Assembly: GCA_036752345.1 (NCBI GenBank)
Contig: DAIOSV010000018.1
Coordinates: forward strand, 1-37,809
DNA length: 37,809 nucleotides
Direction: 5' to 3'
From: UBA1715 sp036752345
GTDB taxonomy: Bacteria > Bacteroidota > Bacteroidia > Bacteroidales > UBA1715
In this document: positions 1 through 7,816 of the stretch, in pieces
How the letters are laid out: each line of letters starts with the position of its first letter
Numbering within the stretch: the stretch's first letter is position 1
Program-made: the position numbers and the translations under genes
The notes under the pieces: model-generated
Databases searched by the model: none
Told to the model about the DNA's origin: nothing
Seen by the model: the letters and a program-made list of their open reading frames with translations, nothing else

Positions 1-539
1 ACGCTTTTGGTGTATTGCCTCCAGTATCTATTTTGGATGAAAAACAAGCACAATACCATTTCCTTTCTGGCTTTACCTCAAAATTGGCTGGTACAGAACG
101 TGGTATTACAGAACCTGTTCCTTCATTCTCACCTGCATTTGGCGAAGCTTTCTTAACTTTGCACCCAACTATGTATGCAAAAACATTGATTGGAAAAGCA
201 CACGAACACGGTGCTAAAGTATATTTGGTAAACACAGGATGGAATGGTACAGGAAAACGTATTTCTTTGAAAAACACTCGTGCCATTATTGATGCTATCA
301 TCGATGGTTCAATTGAAGACGCTAAAACAATTCATGTTCCAATTTTGAACTTAGTAGCTCCAGTTGCTTTGAACAATGTTGATACAGAAATTCTTGACCC
401 ACGTAACACATATGCTAACGTTTCTGAATGGGAAACTAAAGCAAAATCGCTTGCTGCTAAATACATCAAGAACTTTGAACAATATTGCGACAACGAGGAT
501 GCTAAAGCATTAGTTGCTTCAGGTCCAAGATTAGATTAA
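1..539 (+). CDS. pckA: Phosphoenolpyruvate carboxykinase (ATP), C-terminal part
   Basis: ATP-dependent PEP carboxykinase interconverts oxaloacetate and PEP in the cytoplasm; in anaerobic Bacteroidetes it often runs in the CO2-fixing direction on the way to succinate (family knowledge). The reading frame is already open at base 3 (AFGVLPPV) and runs to TAA at 537-539, so the gene is cut by the left window edge; about 178 of the usual 530-540 residues remain. Visible family motifs are QYHFLSGFTSKLAGTERG, the lid/nucleotide region VNTGWNGTGKRIS, the TRAIIDAI helix, and LDPRNTYA near the end. The apparent TTG/Met at base 15 is internal, not a start. A strong terminator follows 24 bp downstream, so this is the last gene of its transcript. 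Identity is near certain. Confidence 0.97.
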   Translation, partial: AFGVLPPVSILDEKQAQYHFLSGFTSKLAGTERGITEPVPSFSPAFGEAFLTLHPTMYAKTLIGKAHEHGAKVYLVNTGWNGTGKRISLKNTRAIIDAIIDGSIEDAKTIHVPILNLVAPVALNNVDTEILDPRNTYANVSEWETKAKSLAAKYIKNFEQYCDNEDAKALVASGPRLD

Positions 540-563
540 GAAGTTTTTTGTTTTTCATAATTT

Positions 564-602
564 GAAGGTTTTGACTCGCAAGGTCAAAACCTTCTTTTTT
601 TT
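564..602 (+). terminator. Rho-independent terminator of pckA
   Basis: Perfect 12-bp stem (gaaggttttgac 564-575, gtcaaaaccttc 583-594) with a 7-nt loop, followed directly by eight T residues at 595-602. It lies just after the pckA stop and points in the same direction. Confidence 0.93.
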
Positions 603-609
603 GCACACA

Positions 610-645
610 CTGTTGGCAGTCATTTGCAAAAAACAATGCCAACAG
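610..645. other. Unexplained hairpin upstream of parC
   Basis: Inverted repeat ctgttggca (610-618) / tgccaacag (637-645), a 9-bp perfect stem extended by an inner TTG/CAA (624-626 / 634-636) after a 5-nt bulge. No T run follows it, so it does not look like a second terminator. It lies in the 239-bp pckA-parC interval, after the pckA terminator and about 135 bp before the parC start. It could be a protein-binding site or a leader structure. Nothing else recognisable was seen in the interval apart from a weak minus-7-like TTACTTTG at 763-770. Confidence 0.4.
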
Positions 646-778
646 CCATCAACCCTTAAAACTCCCAATAATACTTCGCCTAAAATTAAGAGTGATACGT
701 ATTTGTGGAAAATATGGTTAAATCTTCTTGCTTTGAGGCTGGGTTTATTCTTTCCTTTTTGCTTACTTTGTCAGTAAA

Positions 779-3400
779 ATGAGCGATATGGACACAGAAC
801 ACGAGGATGAACTTATTTCTGAAGAACCACAATCAGAAATAGCGGTACAATATGTACGTGATTATTTTCAAGATTGGTTTCTTGATTATGCTTCCTACGT
901 TATTACCGACCGTGCAATTCCGTATTTGGAAGATGGGTTAAAGCCTGTACAGCGCCGTGTACTCTATACCATGAAAAAAATAGACGACGGTCGCTACAAT
1001 AAAGTTGCCAGCATTGTGGGAGAAACCATGAAACTTCATCCTCATGGCGATGCCGGAATTAGTGATGCGTTGGTTGGTTTAGGTCAAAAAGAATTGCTCA
1101 TTGATACTCAAGGAAACTGGGGAAACATATACACCGGTGATGGCGCTGCTGCTTCTCGTTACATAGAGGCACGACTTTCTAAATTTGCGCTTGAGGTACT
1201 TTTCAATGCAAAAACAACAAATTGGACGCCTTCGTACGACGGAAGGAACAAGGAACCAATTACTTTACCGGTAAAATTCCCATTGCTTCTTGCTCAAGGC
1301 GTTGAAGGTATTGCGGTAGGTATGGCGTGTAAAGTTTTGCCTCACAATTTCATCGAATTGATTGATGCAAGCATTGCATATCTTAAAAATGAGCCATTCG
1401 TATTATATCCTGACTTTCCTACCGGAGGTTTAATTGACGTTTCAAAATACAACGACGGGCAAAAAGGTGGACGCGTTCGAGTTCGAGCAAGAATCATTAA
1501 GCGAGACAATAAAACGCTTGTCATAACTGAAATTCCGTATGGAAAAACAACCACGTCAATTATTGACTCGATACTCAAAGCAAACGATACCGGGAAAATA
1601 AAGATAAAGCACGTTGATGACGACACCGCAGCAACAGCTGAAATTGTGATTACACTTCCTGCGAATGTTTCTCCTGACGAGACAATTGATGCGTTGTATG
1701 TTTTCACCGAGTGTGGCGTGTCAATTTCACCGAATGCGAATGTCATTTACGACCAAAAACCTGTTTTTCTTGGCGTTTCTGACATTCTAAAGAAGAATAC
1801 CGATCAAACAGTCCACCTATTAACAAGAGAGCTCGAAATTAATTTAGAAGAACTAAAAGAAGCGTGGGTTAAAACATCGTTGGAGAAAATCTTCATAGAA
1901 AAAGAGGTGTACGAAAAAATTAAACCTTGTAAAACCGAAGAAGACATTCTTTCAACCATAGATAAGGGTTTAAAACCATACGTAAAAGATTTTTGGCGCG
2001 AAGTAACCCGTGAAGATTGCGTGACGCTTTCAAATATTCCAATCAAGAAAATCTCAAAATACAATGCATACAAGACTGATGAATATTTAAAGTCGTTGGA
2101 AAAAGATATGAAAGAGGTGAAGAACAATCTTGCTCATATCATAGAATATGCAATTCACTATTTTGAACATATTAAAGAAAAATTTGGAGCCGGCCGTGAG
2201 CGCAAAACGGAGATTCGCAATTTTGAGCAAATAGAAGTGGCACAAGTGGTCAATGCAAACGCCAAATTGTATGCAAACTACGAAAGCGGATTTGTGGGCA
2301 CAAGTTTGAAAAAAGATGAGTTTGTGTGCGATTGTTCCGACATTGATGACATCATCGTTTTCATGCAAGATGGTACGTTCAAGGTGTCAAAAATTTCCGA
2401 CAAAGCATTTTTCGGACCAAACATTATCCACATTGGAATTTTCCGTAAAAATGACGAACGCACAATTTACAACGTTGCATATAGAGACGGCGAAACGAAT
2501 GTTACGTACATCAAGCGATTCCCTGCTACTGGCATTACCCGTGACAAGGAGTACAATGTAACTTTGGGAACACCAAAAACCAAAATCATGTATTTCAGCG
2601 CAAATCCCAACGGCGAGGCTGAGATTGTAAAGGTGTACCTTCGTCAAGATTTGCATTTGCGAAAACCAATATTTGAAGTTGATTTTAGCACCTTGTCAAT
2701 CAAAGGAAAATTGTCGAAAGGAAACATTCTCACAAAGCATCCAACCACCAAGATTGTAAAGATAGAAGATGGCGTTTCAACGTTGGGTGGACGAAAAATC
2801 TATTACAACGAAGAAACCAAACGATTGAATGATGGCGGCTATGGCACATATTTAGGAGAATTCAAAGGTTCTGATAGAATTTTGGTAATTACCGAAGATG
2901 GGAAATTTGCCCTTACCACATTCGATTTGAGCAATCATTATGAATTCCCGATTCTCCGCATAGAAAAATACGACGAACGCAAAATTTGGACTGCGTTAGT
3001 CTACGATGCTGAACAAGATTTGAATTACATAAAACGTTTCAAGATTGAAGAAACATCAAAATACGTGAGTTTCTTGCCTGAGGCTGAAGAGTCGAAATTG
3101 ATAAAGATAAACGACGATCGTTTCCCACAATTGTGTTTGAGTTTTGGCGGGAAGCATGCCAGTCGCGATATGGAATACATTGATGTAGATGAATTTATAG
3201 GCGTAAAAAACTACAAAGCTAAAGGGAAACGTGTTTCTACTTTCACCATAGACATGATGGAATTTGTAGAACCTTTGCAAAAAGAGATACCTGAAGAAGA
3301 ACAACAAGAGCAGGAATCGGTCAACGACTTCGATAATTGGCACGATGATGACATTCCACAAGAAGGTCCGCAGACGGGAATGCAAGGTTCGTTATTTTAA
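779..3400 (+). CDS. parC: DNA topoisomerase IV subunit A
   Basis: Type IIA topoisomerase subunit that breaks and rejoins DNA to decatenate sister chromosomes, acting with ParE (not in this window). The 873-residue protein matches the long Bacteroidetes ParC type. Residues 31-60 carry the winged-helix start (DWFLDYASYVI, DGLKPVQRR). The quinolone-region motif HPHGDAGISDAL is at about 87-98, and the catalytic tyrosine is Y128 in AASRYIEARLS. The C-terminal half is a divergent beta-pinwheel, followed by an acidic tail and the final residues QGSLF. Residue A92 stands where E. coli GyrA has Ser83 (ParC Ser80); the acidic partner D96 is kept. The start at 779 is chosen as the first in-frame ATG; ATG 788 is an alternative. 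The stop codon overlaps that of convergent ribD by 4 bp (TTAA 3397-3400). GyrA is less likely because the sequence lacks a GyrA-box-like repeat and matches Bacteroidetes ParC. Confidence 0.95.
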   Translation: MSDMDTEHEDELISEEPQSEIAVQYVRDYFQDWFLDYASYVITDRAIPYLEDGLKPVQRRVLYTMKKIDDGRYNKVASIVGETMKLHPHGDAGISDALVGLGQKELLIDTQGNWGNIYTGDGAAASRYIEARLSKFALEVLFNAKTTNWTPSYDGRNKEPITLPVKFPLLLAQGVEGIAVGMACKVLPHNFIELIDASIAYLKNEPFVLYPDFPTGGLIDVSKYNDGQKGGRVRVRARIIKRDNKTLVITEIPYGKTTTSIIDSILKANDTGKIKIKHVDDDTAATAEIVITLPANVSPDETIDALYVFTECGVSISPNANVIYDQKPVFLGVSDILKKNTDQTVHLLTRELEINLEELKEAWVKTSLEKIFIEKEVYEKIKPCKTEEDILSTIDKGLKPYVKDFWREVTREDCVTLSNIPIKKISKYNAYKTDEYLKSLEKDMKEVKNNLAHIIEYAIHYFEHIKEKFGAGRERKTEIRNFEQIEVAQVVNANAKLYANYESGFVGTSLKKDEFVCDCSDIDDIIVFMQDGTFKVSKISDKAFFGPNIIHIGIFRKNDERTIYNVAYRDGETNVTYIKRFPATGITRDKEYNVTLGTPKTKIMYFSANPNGEAEIVKVYLRQDLHLRKPIFEVDFSTLSIKGKLSKGNILTKHPTTKIVKIEDGVSTLGGRKIYYNEETKRLNDGGYGTYLGEFKGSDRILVITEDGKFALTTFDLSNHYEFPILRIEKYDERKIWTALVYDAEQDLNYIKRFKIEETSKYVSFLPEAEESKLIKINDDRFPQLCLSFGGKHASRDMEYIDVDEFIGVKNYKAKGKRVSTFTIDMMEFVEPLQKEIPEEEQQEQESVNDFDNWHDDDIPQEGPQTGMQGSLF

Positions 3401-4443
3401 CAGAAAATAGTTTGTAATAGAGCGTTTCCAACGTGTTGTTCGTGAGAAACATTTCCCGTAAGTTTTGGTGCAGTAACACCAGCACCAAACGTTTCTGTGG
3501 TAGTAAAAATTCTTGCTTCATCCCAAAGATTTATATCAATAAACGTTTGAAGTGTTTTGGTTCCTCCTTCCACAATCAACGATTGAATTCCCTTTTGGTA
3601 GAGAACTTCAAGCGTTTGTGAAACTAAAGTTTCTGGCGAAGCAACTATGTATTCAAGGTTCTCTACCGATATTTTCGATGCATTCGACGTAAAAATAATA
3701 GTAGGAACGCTTTTGTCTTTCAGATGAGAATTTTCCGGAATCCTGTCATGTAAATCCCATGCAATGCGCAGAGGATTTTTTCCTTCAACCAAACGTGTAG
3801 TCAGGCTGGGATTGTCATTCGCGACTGTATTCGTACCCACCAAAATTGCTTGTTCTTCCGAGCGCCATTGGTGTACAAGCGTTTGACATGCTTCATCGGT
3901 AATGCGTACGCCTTTATGAGACGATTTCGCACCGGGAAGTTTATCTATGTAATTATCAGCAGTTTGTGCCCATTTCAAGATAATGTACGGGCGGTGTTTT
4001 TCATTAAATGTAAAAAATCGCCGATTGAGAAATCTCGCTTTGTTTTCAAGTGTGCCAACTTCAACATGGATACCGGCATTGCGAAGTTTTTCAATCCCTT
4101 TGCCTTGAACTTTGCTAAAAGAATCAATGCATCCCACAACAACGTGAGGGATTTTTTTTGCAATAATCAAATCGGCGCAAGGAGGTGTTTTACCGTAGTG
4201 CGAACAAGGTTCCAAACTAACGTAAAGGGTACTTCGTTGCAAAATTTCCTCGTTTTCTACAGATTTGATTGCGTTCACTTCGGCATGAGGTTCTCCCGCT
4301 TTGTGGTGATATCCTTCGCCAATAATTTCGCCATTGTGCACAACCACGCAGCCAACCATGGGATTCGGGTAGGTGTTGCCAAACGCTTGTTGAGCGAGCG
4401 TTAAGCATCGTTGCATGTATTTCTCGTCTTCCGTTGTGCTCAT
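3397..4443 (-). CDS. ribD: Bifunctional riboflavin deaminase/reductase
   Basis: Catalyses the second and third steps of riboflavin synthesis: zinc-dependent deamination of the GTP-derived pyrimidine, then NADPH reduction of its ribose. The N-terminal deaminase domain (about 1-145) carries the zinc/catalytic motif PHAE (H53, E55) and PCSHYGKTPPC (C80, C89). The reductase domain (about 148-348) shows RPYIILKWAQTADN, then GTNTVANDNPSLT, and near the end SLIVEGGTKTLQTFI. Length 348 is usual for the family. The ATG at 4443 is divergent from prmC, whose chosen start is only 26 bp away. No FMN riboswitch (RFN element) could fit in that interval. It is the only riboflavin gene in the window, as is common in Bacteroidetes with scattered rib genes. 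Confidence 0.96.
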   Translation of the reverse strand: MSTTEDEKYMQRCLTLAQQAFGNTYPNPMVGCVVVHNGEIIGEGYHHKAGEPHAEVNAIKSVENEEILQRSTLYVSLEPCSHYGKTPPCADLIIAKKIPHVVVGCIDSFSKVQGKGIEKLRNAGIHVEVGTLENKARFLNRRFFTFNEKHRPYIILKWAQTADNYIDKLPGAKSSHKGVRITDEACQTLVHQWRSEEQAILVGTNTVANDNPSLTTRLVEGKNPLRIAWDLHDRIPENSHLKDKSVPTIIFTSNASKISVENLEYIVASPETLVSQTLEVLYQKGIQSLIVEGGTKTLQTFIDINLWDEARIFTTTETFGAGVTAPKLTGNVSHEQHVGNALLQTIFC

Positions 4444-4465
4444 TGTTTCTAAATATCTATCTTTG
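4434..4465 (+). promoter_or_regulatory. Possible Bacteroidetes-type promoter of prmC
   Basis: TTG (4434-4436), 21-bp spacer, then TATCTTTG (4458-4465), matching TAnnTTTG exactly. Transcription would begin within a few bases of the chosen prmC ATG at 4470, implying a very short leader or a leaderless message. The minus-33 element overlaps the start of ribD on the other strand. Confidence 0.4.
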
Positions 4466-4469
4466 TTCT

Positions 4470-5315
4470 ATGACAATTCAAGATGTAAAAATAGAATATC
4501 AAAAGGAATTGGCAATGCTTTATGAGCCAAAAGAAATTCAGTCAATCTTTGGATTGGTGGCTGAAGATTTGGGATACACACTTACATTGCTTATACAGAA
4601 TCAATTATGCGAATTATTACCCGAACAGCAACGTCATTTTGAGAACGCTTTGCTTCGATTGCGTAAAGCTGAACCGGTGCAATATGTGCGTGGCATTGCA
4701 GATTTTTACGGGTTGCAATTTAAAGTAACTAATTCTGTGTTGATTCCTCGTCCGGAGACTGAAGAGTTGGTTGATTTGATTATTCGCAAGCATACAAACC
4801 AATCGGTAAAAATCATTGATTTAGGCACTGGAAGTGGGTGTATTGCAATTTCGTTGGCGAAGAATTTACCAAAGGCAGAAGTCTCAGCCCTTGATATTTC
4901 ACCGGAAGCATTGAAGGTTGCAAAAGAGAACGCACAACAAAACGACGTGAAAATTCGTTTTTTCGAAGGAAGTATGTGCGAGGAAGATTGTTTGCCGACA
5001 TCGGAGCAGTTCGATATAATTGTGAGCAATCCGCCGTATGTGTGCAATTCGGAGAAACAACAAATGCGTCCGAATGTTTTGGATTTTGAGCCCCAATTGG
5101 CGCTTTTTGTTGACGATGCCAACCCATTGTGCTTTTATAGCGCAATAGCACGTCTCGCGGTCGCAAAATTGGCAGAAGGAGGTTGCGTTTATTGTGAAAT
5201 AAACGAGCAGTTCGGAAAAGAAACAGTACATTTGTTTGAGTCGTATGGCTTGCGTGAGTGTGCGATAGTCAAAGACATATTTGGAAAAGATAGAATAGTA
5301 ACAGCAAAGAAATAA
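4470..5315 (+). CDS. prmC: Peptide chain release factor N5-glutamine methyltransferase
   Basis: SAM-dependent enzyme that methylates the glutamine of the GGQ motif in release factors 1 and 2. From the start at 4470 it is 281 residues, normal for the family. An N-terminal helical domain (about 1-80) precedes the methyltransferase fold: PRPETEEL at 94-100, SAM-binding DLGTGSGC at 117-124, and the signature NPPY at 187-190, which holds the substrate glutamine. The frame stays open back to 4434, but the extra 12 residues would overlap ribD and lie upstream of the TATCTTTG promoter box, so ATG 4470 is preferred. The mrp start follows 4 bp after the stop, so the two are probably co-transcribed. Confidence 0.95.
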   Translation: MTIQDVKIEYQKELAMLYEPKEIQSIFGLVAEDLGYTLTLLIQNQLCELLPEQQRHFENALLRLRKAEPVQYVRGIADFYGLQFKVTNSVLIPRPETEELVDLIIRKHTNQSVKIIDLGTGSGCIAISLAKNLPKAEVSALDISPEALKVAKENAQQNDVKIRFFEGSMCEEDCLPTSEQFDIIVSNPPYVCNSEKQQMRPNVLDFEPQLALFVDDANPLCFYSAIARLAVAKLAEGGCVYCEINEQFGKETVHLFESYGLRECAIVKDIFGKDRIVTAKK

Positions 5316-5319
5316 ATTC

Positions 5320-6345
5320 ATGAAAGAACAGGTAGTTAAGTTGATGATGCAAATTCCCATTCCGGGCGAAAGCGGTTCGGTGGTGCAATTTGTAAAGTTG
5401 GTTGATGAACATGAAGGCAATATCACCATTAAATTGGGTTTGCCACAGAAATATGACAAATACGAGCGAGCAATAATTTCTTCGGTGCAAGATGCCGTAA
5501 AACGTGGTATTCCCGAAGCAAAATCTGTTGACGTGTTGGTTGACATTATTAAAGCTAACGAAATGGAAGCAGAAGGTGGTGTTTCTAAGGTGAAACGAAT
5601 TATTGCGGTAGCTTCAGGTAAAGGAGGAGTTGGAAAGTCAACGGTAAGTGCAAATTTGGCAATAGCATTGGCAAATCAAGGCTACAAAGTTGGATTGCTT
5701 GATGCCGACATTTTTGGTCCTTCAATTCCTAAAATGTTTGGTGTAGAAGATGCACAACCTATGATGCGCAAGGATGGCGAAAAAGAATGGATTTTGCCGG
5801 TTGAGAAGTATGGCATCAAATTGCTTTCTATTGGCTTTTTTGTTCGTCCTGAAGATGCGTTAGCATGGCGTGGCCCAATGGCCGGTAATGTTCTCAAACA
5901 GTTTATTTCCGATTCTGATTGGGGCGAATTGGACGTGATGGTAATAGACATGCCTCCGGGTACAAGTGATATTCAATTAACACTGAGTCAAATACTTCAT
6001 TTAACAGGTGCAATTATGGTTGGCACACCGCAAGATGTTGCCGTGATTGACGTGGTGAAAGCAATTGATTTCTTCCAAAAAGAAAAAATAGAAGTGCCCA
6101 TTTTGGGACTAGTAGAAAATATGGCATGGTTTACTCCCGAAGAAATGCCGGATAAGAAATACTACATTTTTGGCAAAGGTGGCATAGAAAATTTAGCAAA
6201 AGATAAGGGGTTGCCATTTTTAGGCGCAGTTCCTATTGTTATGGGCATTCGTGAGAGTGGCGACAATGGTTCTCCTCTTTCGTTAGACAAAGATTCTATT
6301 GTTGCAAAACAATTTGGCGAAATAGCTAAAAAGGTGATGAAATAG
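5320..6345 (+). CDS. mrp: Mrp/NBP35-family iron-sulfur carrier ATPase
   Basis: Cytoplasmic P-loop ATPase of the Mrp/ApbC family, which carries and delivers Fe-S clusters to apoproteins. The N-terminal MIP18/DUF59 domain (about 1-85) is followed by the deviant Walker A motif GKGGVGKST (100-108), a DADIFGPS switch I region, and DMPPGTSD. Length 341 is typical. The C-terminal CXXC that binds a bridging cluster in many homologues is absent: after VENMAWF comes TPEEMPDKKYY, with no cysteine pair. As I recall, Bacteroidetes Mrp proteins share this, so it looks like a clade trait. It follows prmC by 4 bp and ends before a bidirectional terminator facing metY. Confidence 0.94.
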   Translation: MKEQVVKLMMQIPIPGESGSVVQFVKLVDEHEGNITIKLGLPQKYDKYERAIISSVQDAVKRGIPEAKSVDVLVDIIKANEMEAEGGVSKVKRIIAVASGKGGVGKSTVSANLAIALANQGYKVGLLDADIFGPSIPKMFGVEDAQPMMRKDGEKEWILPVEKYGIKLLSIGFFVRPEDALAWRGPMAGNVLKQFISDSDWGELDVMVIDMPPGTSDIQLTLSQILHLTGAIMVGTPQDVAVIDVVKAIDFFQKEKIEVPILGLVENMAWFTPEEMPDKKYYIFGKGGIENLAKDKGLPFLGAVPIVMGIRESGDNGSPLSLDKDSIVAKQFGEIAKKVMK

Positions 6346-6365
6346 CAAATTCCTTACAAATAAAG

Positions 6366-6399
6366 ACGCCTGACTTCTTTGTGAAATCAGGCGTTTTTT
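6366..6399. terminator. Bidirectional terminator between mrp and metY
   Basis: Stem acgcctga (6366-6373) / tcaggcgt (6387-6394) with a 13-nt loop. The plus strand continues with a T run (6394-6399); the left side is A-rich (aaataaag), giving a T-rich tail on the minus strand. It sits between the convergent ends of mrp (6345) and metY (6414) and can serve both. Confidence 0.88.
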
Positions 6400-6413
6400 A
6401 TTAAATAGTGCAA

Positions 6414-7694
6414 TTATGCGTTCAAAGCTTGTTCAATGTCGGCAATAATATCGTTAACGTTTTCGATACCAACAGAGAAACGGATAAGGTCTGGGCGAAC
6501 ACCTGCTGCAACCAACTGTTCATCAGTCAATTGACGATGCGTATGTGATGCAGGGTGGAGCACACATGTGCGTGCATCGGCCACGTGCGTTACAATGCAG
6601 CATAGTTTTAAATTATCCATAAAACGAGTAGCAATTTCGCGTCCGCCTTTCAAGCCGAATGTAACAACGCCACATGATTGCCCGTTGGTAAATTGTTTTT
6701 GAGCCAATGCGTAGTATTTACTTGATGGTAAACCGCTATAATTTACCCATGCAACATTCTCATTTTTCTCAAGATATTCTGCCACTTTTTGTGCATTCTC
6801 GCAATGACGAGGAACACGCAAATGCAAGGTTTCAAGCCCAAGATTCAAAAGGAATGAGTTGTGAGGAGAAGGGATAGAGCCTAAGTCGCGCATCAACTGA
6901 ACGGTGATTTTTGTGATGTAGGCTTTCTTGCCAAAAGATTTTGTGTAAGCCAAACCATGATATGATGGGTCTGGTTCGGTTAATCCTTTATATTTGTCGT
7001 GATATTTTTCCCAATCAAAATTTCCTGAATCAACGATGGCACCACCAACTTGCGTAGCATGTCCATCCATGTATTTTGTGGTTGAGTGCATTACAATGTC
7101 GGCACCAAACTCAAATGGGCGACAGTTGATTGGCGTTGCAAAAGTATTGTCAACAATAAGAGGAACGCCATGAGCATGTGCCACACGTGCAAATTTCTCT
7201 ATATCCAAAACATTTAAAACCGGGTTTGCTATTGTTTCTCCGAACAACGCTTTTGTATTTGGGCGGAAAGCAGCAGCAATTTCTTCTTCAGAAGCATCTG
7301 GGTCAACAAACGTGCAGTCAATGCCAAGCTTTTTAAGTGTAATTGAAAACAAGTTGAACGTTCCGCCATAGATAGTTGATGACGAAATAAAGTGGTCGCC
7401 GGCTTCACAAATATTGAAAATCGCATAGAAAGAAGCTGCTTGTCCTGATGCGGTTAAAATAGCAGCAACGCCACCTTCCAACTCTGCAATTTTTTGAGCG
7501 ACGAAGTCATTTGTTGGGTTTTGAAGGCGAGTATAGAAATAACCTTCTTCTTTAAGGTCGAACAAATTAGCCATTTGTTCGCTTGTGCTATATTTAAATG
7601 TTGTGCTTTGATAAATTGGTAAAACGCGAGGTTCACCATTTTTCGGTTGCCAACCTGCTTGAACGCAAAGTGTTTCGAGATTTGTTTTTTTCAT
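6414..7694 (-). CDS. metY: O-acetylhomoserine (thiol)-lyase
   Basis: PLP enzyme of the Cys/Met metabolism family; it makes homocysteine from O-acetylhomoserine and sulfide (direct sulfhydrylation) for methionine synthesis. The 426-residue length fits the MetY subgroup, longer than the 380-400 of cystathionine synthases and lyases. Visible are PIYQSTTFKY near 27-35, YTRLQNPTND (54-63), TASGQAA (81-87), VDNTFATP (181-188), and the PLP lysine K207 in HSTTKYMDGH. The C-terminal RFSVGIEN motif is present. The leader has a minus-7 box at 7735-7742, and the shared terminator at 6366-6399 lies beyond the stop. I saw no SAM riboswitch in the short leader. Substrate (acetyl- versus succinyl-homoserine) is assigned by family. 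Confidence 0.93.
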   Translation of the reverse strand: MKKTNLETLCVQAGWQPKNGEPRVLPIYQSTTFKYSTSEQMANLFDLKEEGYFYTRLQNPTNDFVAQKIAELEGGVAAILTASGQAASFYAIFNICEAGDHFISSSTIYGGTFNLFSITLKKLGIDCTFVDPDASEEEIAAAFRPNTKALFGETIANPVLNVLDIEKFARVAHAHGVPLIVDNTFATPINCRPFEFGADIVMHSTTKYMDGHATQVGGAIVDSGNFDWEKYHDKYKGLTEPDPSYHGLAYTKSFGKKAYITKITVQLMRDLGSIPSPHNSFLLNLGLETLHLRVPRHCENAQKVAEYLEKNENVAWVNYSGLPSSKYYALAQKQFTNGQSCGVVTFGLKGGREIATRFMDNLKLCCIVTHVADARTCVLHPASHTHRQLTDEQLVAAGVRPDLIRFSVGIENVNDIIADIEQALNA

Positions 7695-7734
7695 TGTATA
7701 GTATATTTTATAAATCTTTGATCGTTATTTGGAG

Positions 7735-7742
7735 CAAAGATA
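7735..7742 (-). promoter_or_regulatory. Minus-7 box of metY
   Basis: On the minus strand the bases read TATCTTTG, an exact match to TAnnTTTG, about 40 bp before the metY start. No TTTG was found at the expected minus-33 position, so the call rests on one element. Confidence 0.45.
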
Positions 7743-7765
7743 TTATTTTTCTCAGAAAAGCATAT

Positions 7766-7794
7766 AAAAAAGAAAAGCCCGCCGAGGCGAGCTT
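7766..7794 (-). terminator. Terminator of the T9SS cargo gene
   Basis: Read on the minus strand: AAGCUCGC, loop CUCG, GCGGGCUU (one G-U pair), followed by a T-rich tract covering 7766-7774. It lies 22 bp after the stop of the secreted protein gene at 7817. Confidence 0.88.
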
Positions 7795-7816
7795 CCTTTG
7801 TGTTTTATGGAGAGAC

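Noticed and set aside
562..777. 71-codon open frame between pckA and parC
   Set aside because: It runs through the pckA terminator hairpin, is low-complexity in composition, and has no family resemblance.
3850..4404. 184-codon open frame antisense to ribD, and similar antisense frames at 4899-5546 and 13645-14151
   Set aside because: They lie wholly or mostly opposite clear conserved genes and their proteins are Phe/Arg/Cys-rich as expected for shadows of A+T-rich coding sequence.
4444..4469. FMN riboswitch before ribD
   Set aside because: The interval to prmC is only 26 bp, too short for the element, and the neighbouring bases are coding.
7695..7774. Possible SAM riboswitch before metY
   Set aside because: The interval is about 80 bp and is shared with the opposite-side terminator; only a minus-7 box is seen and no multi-stem structure.
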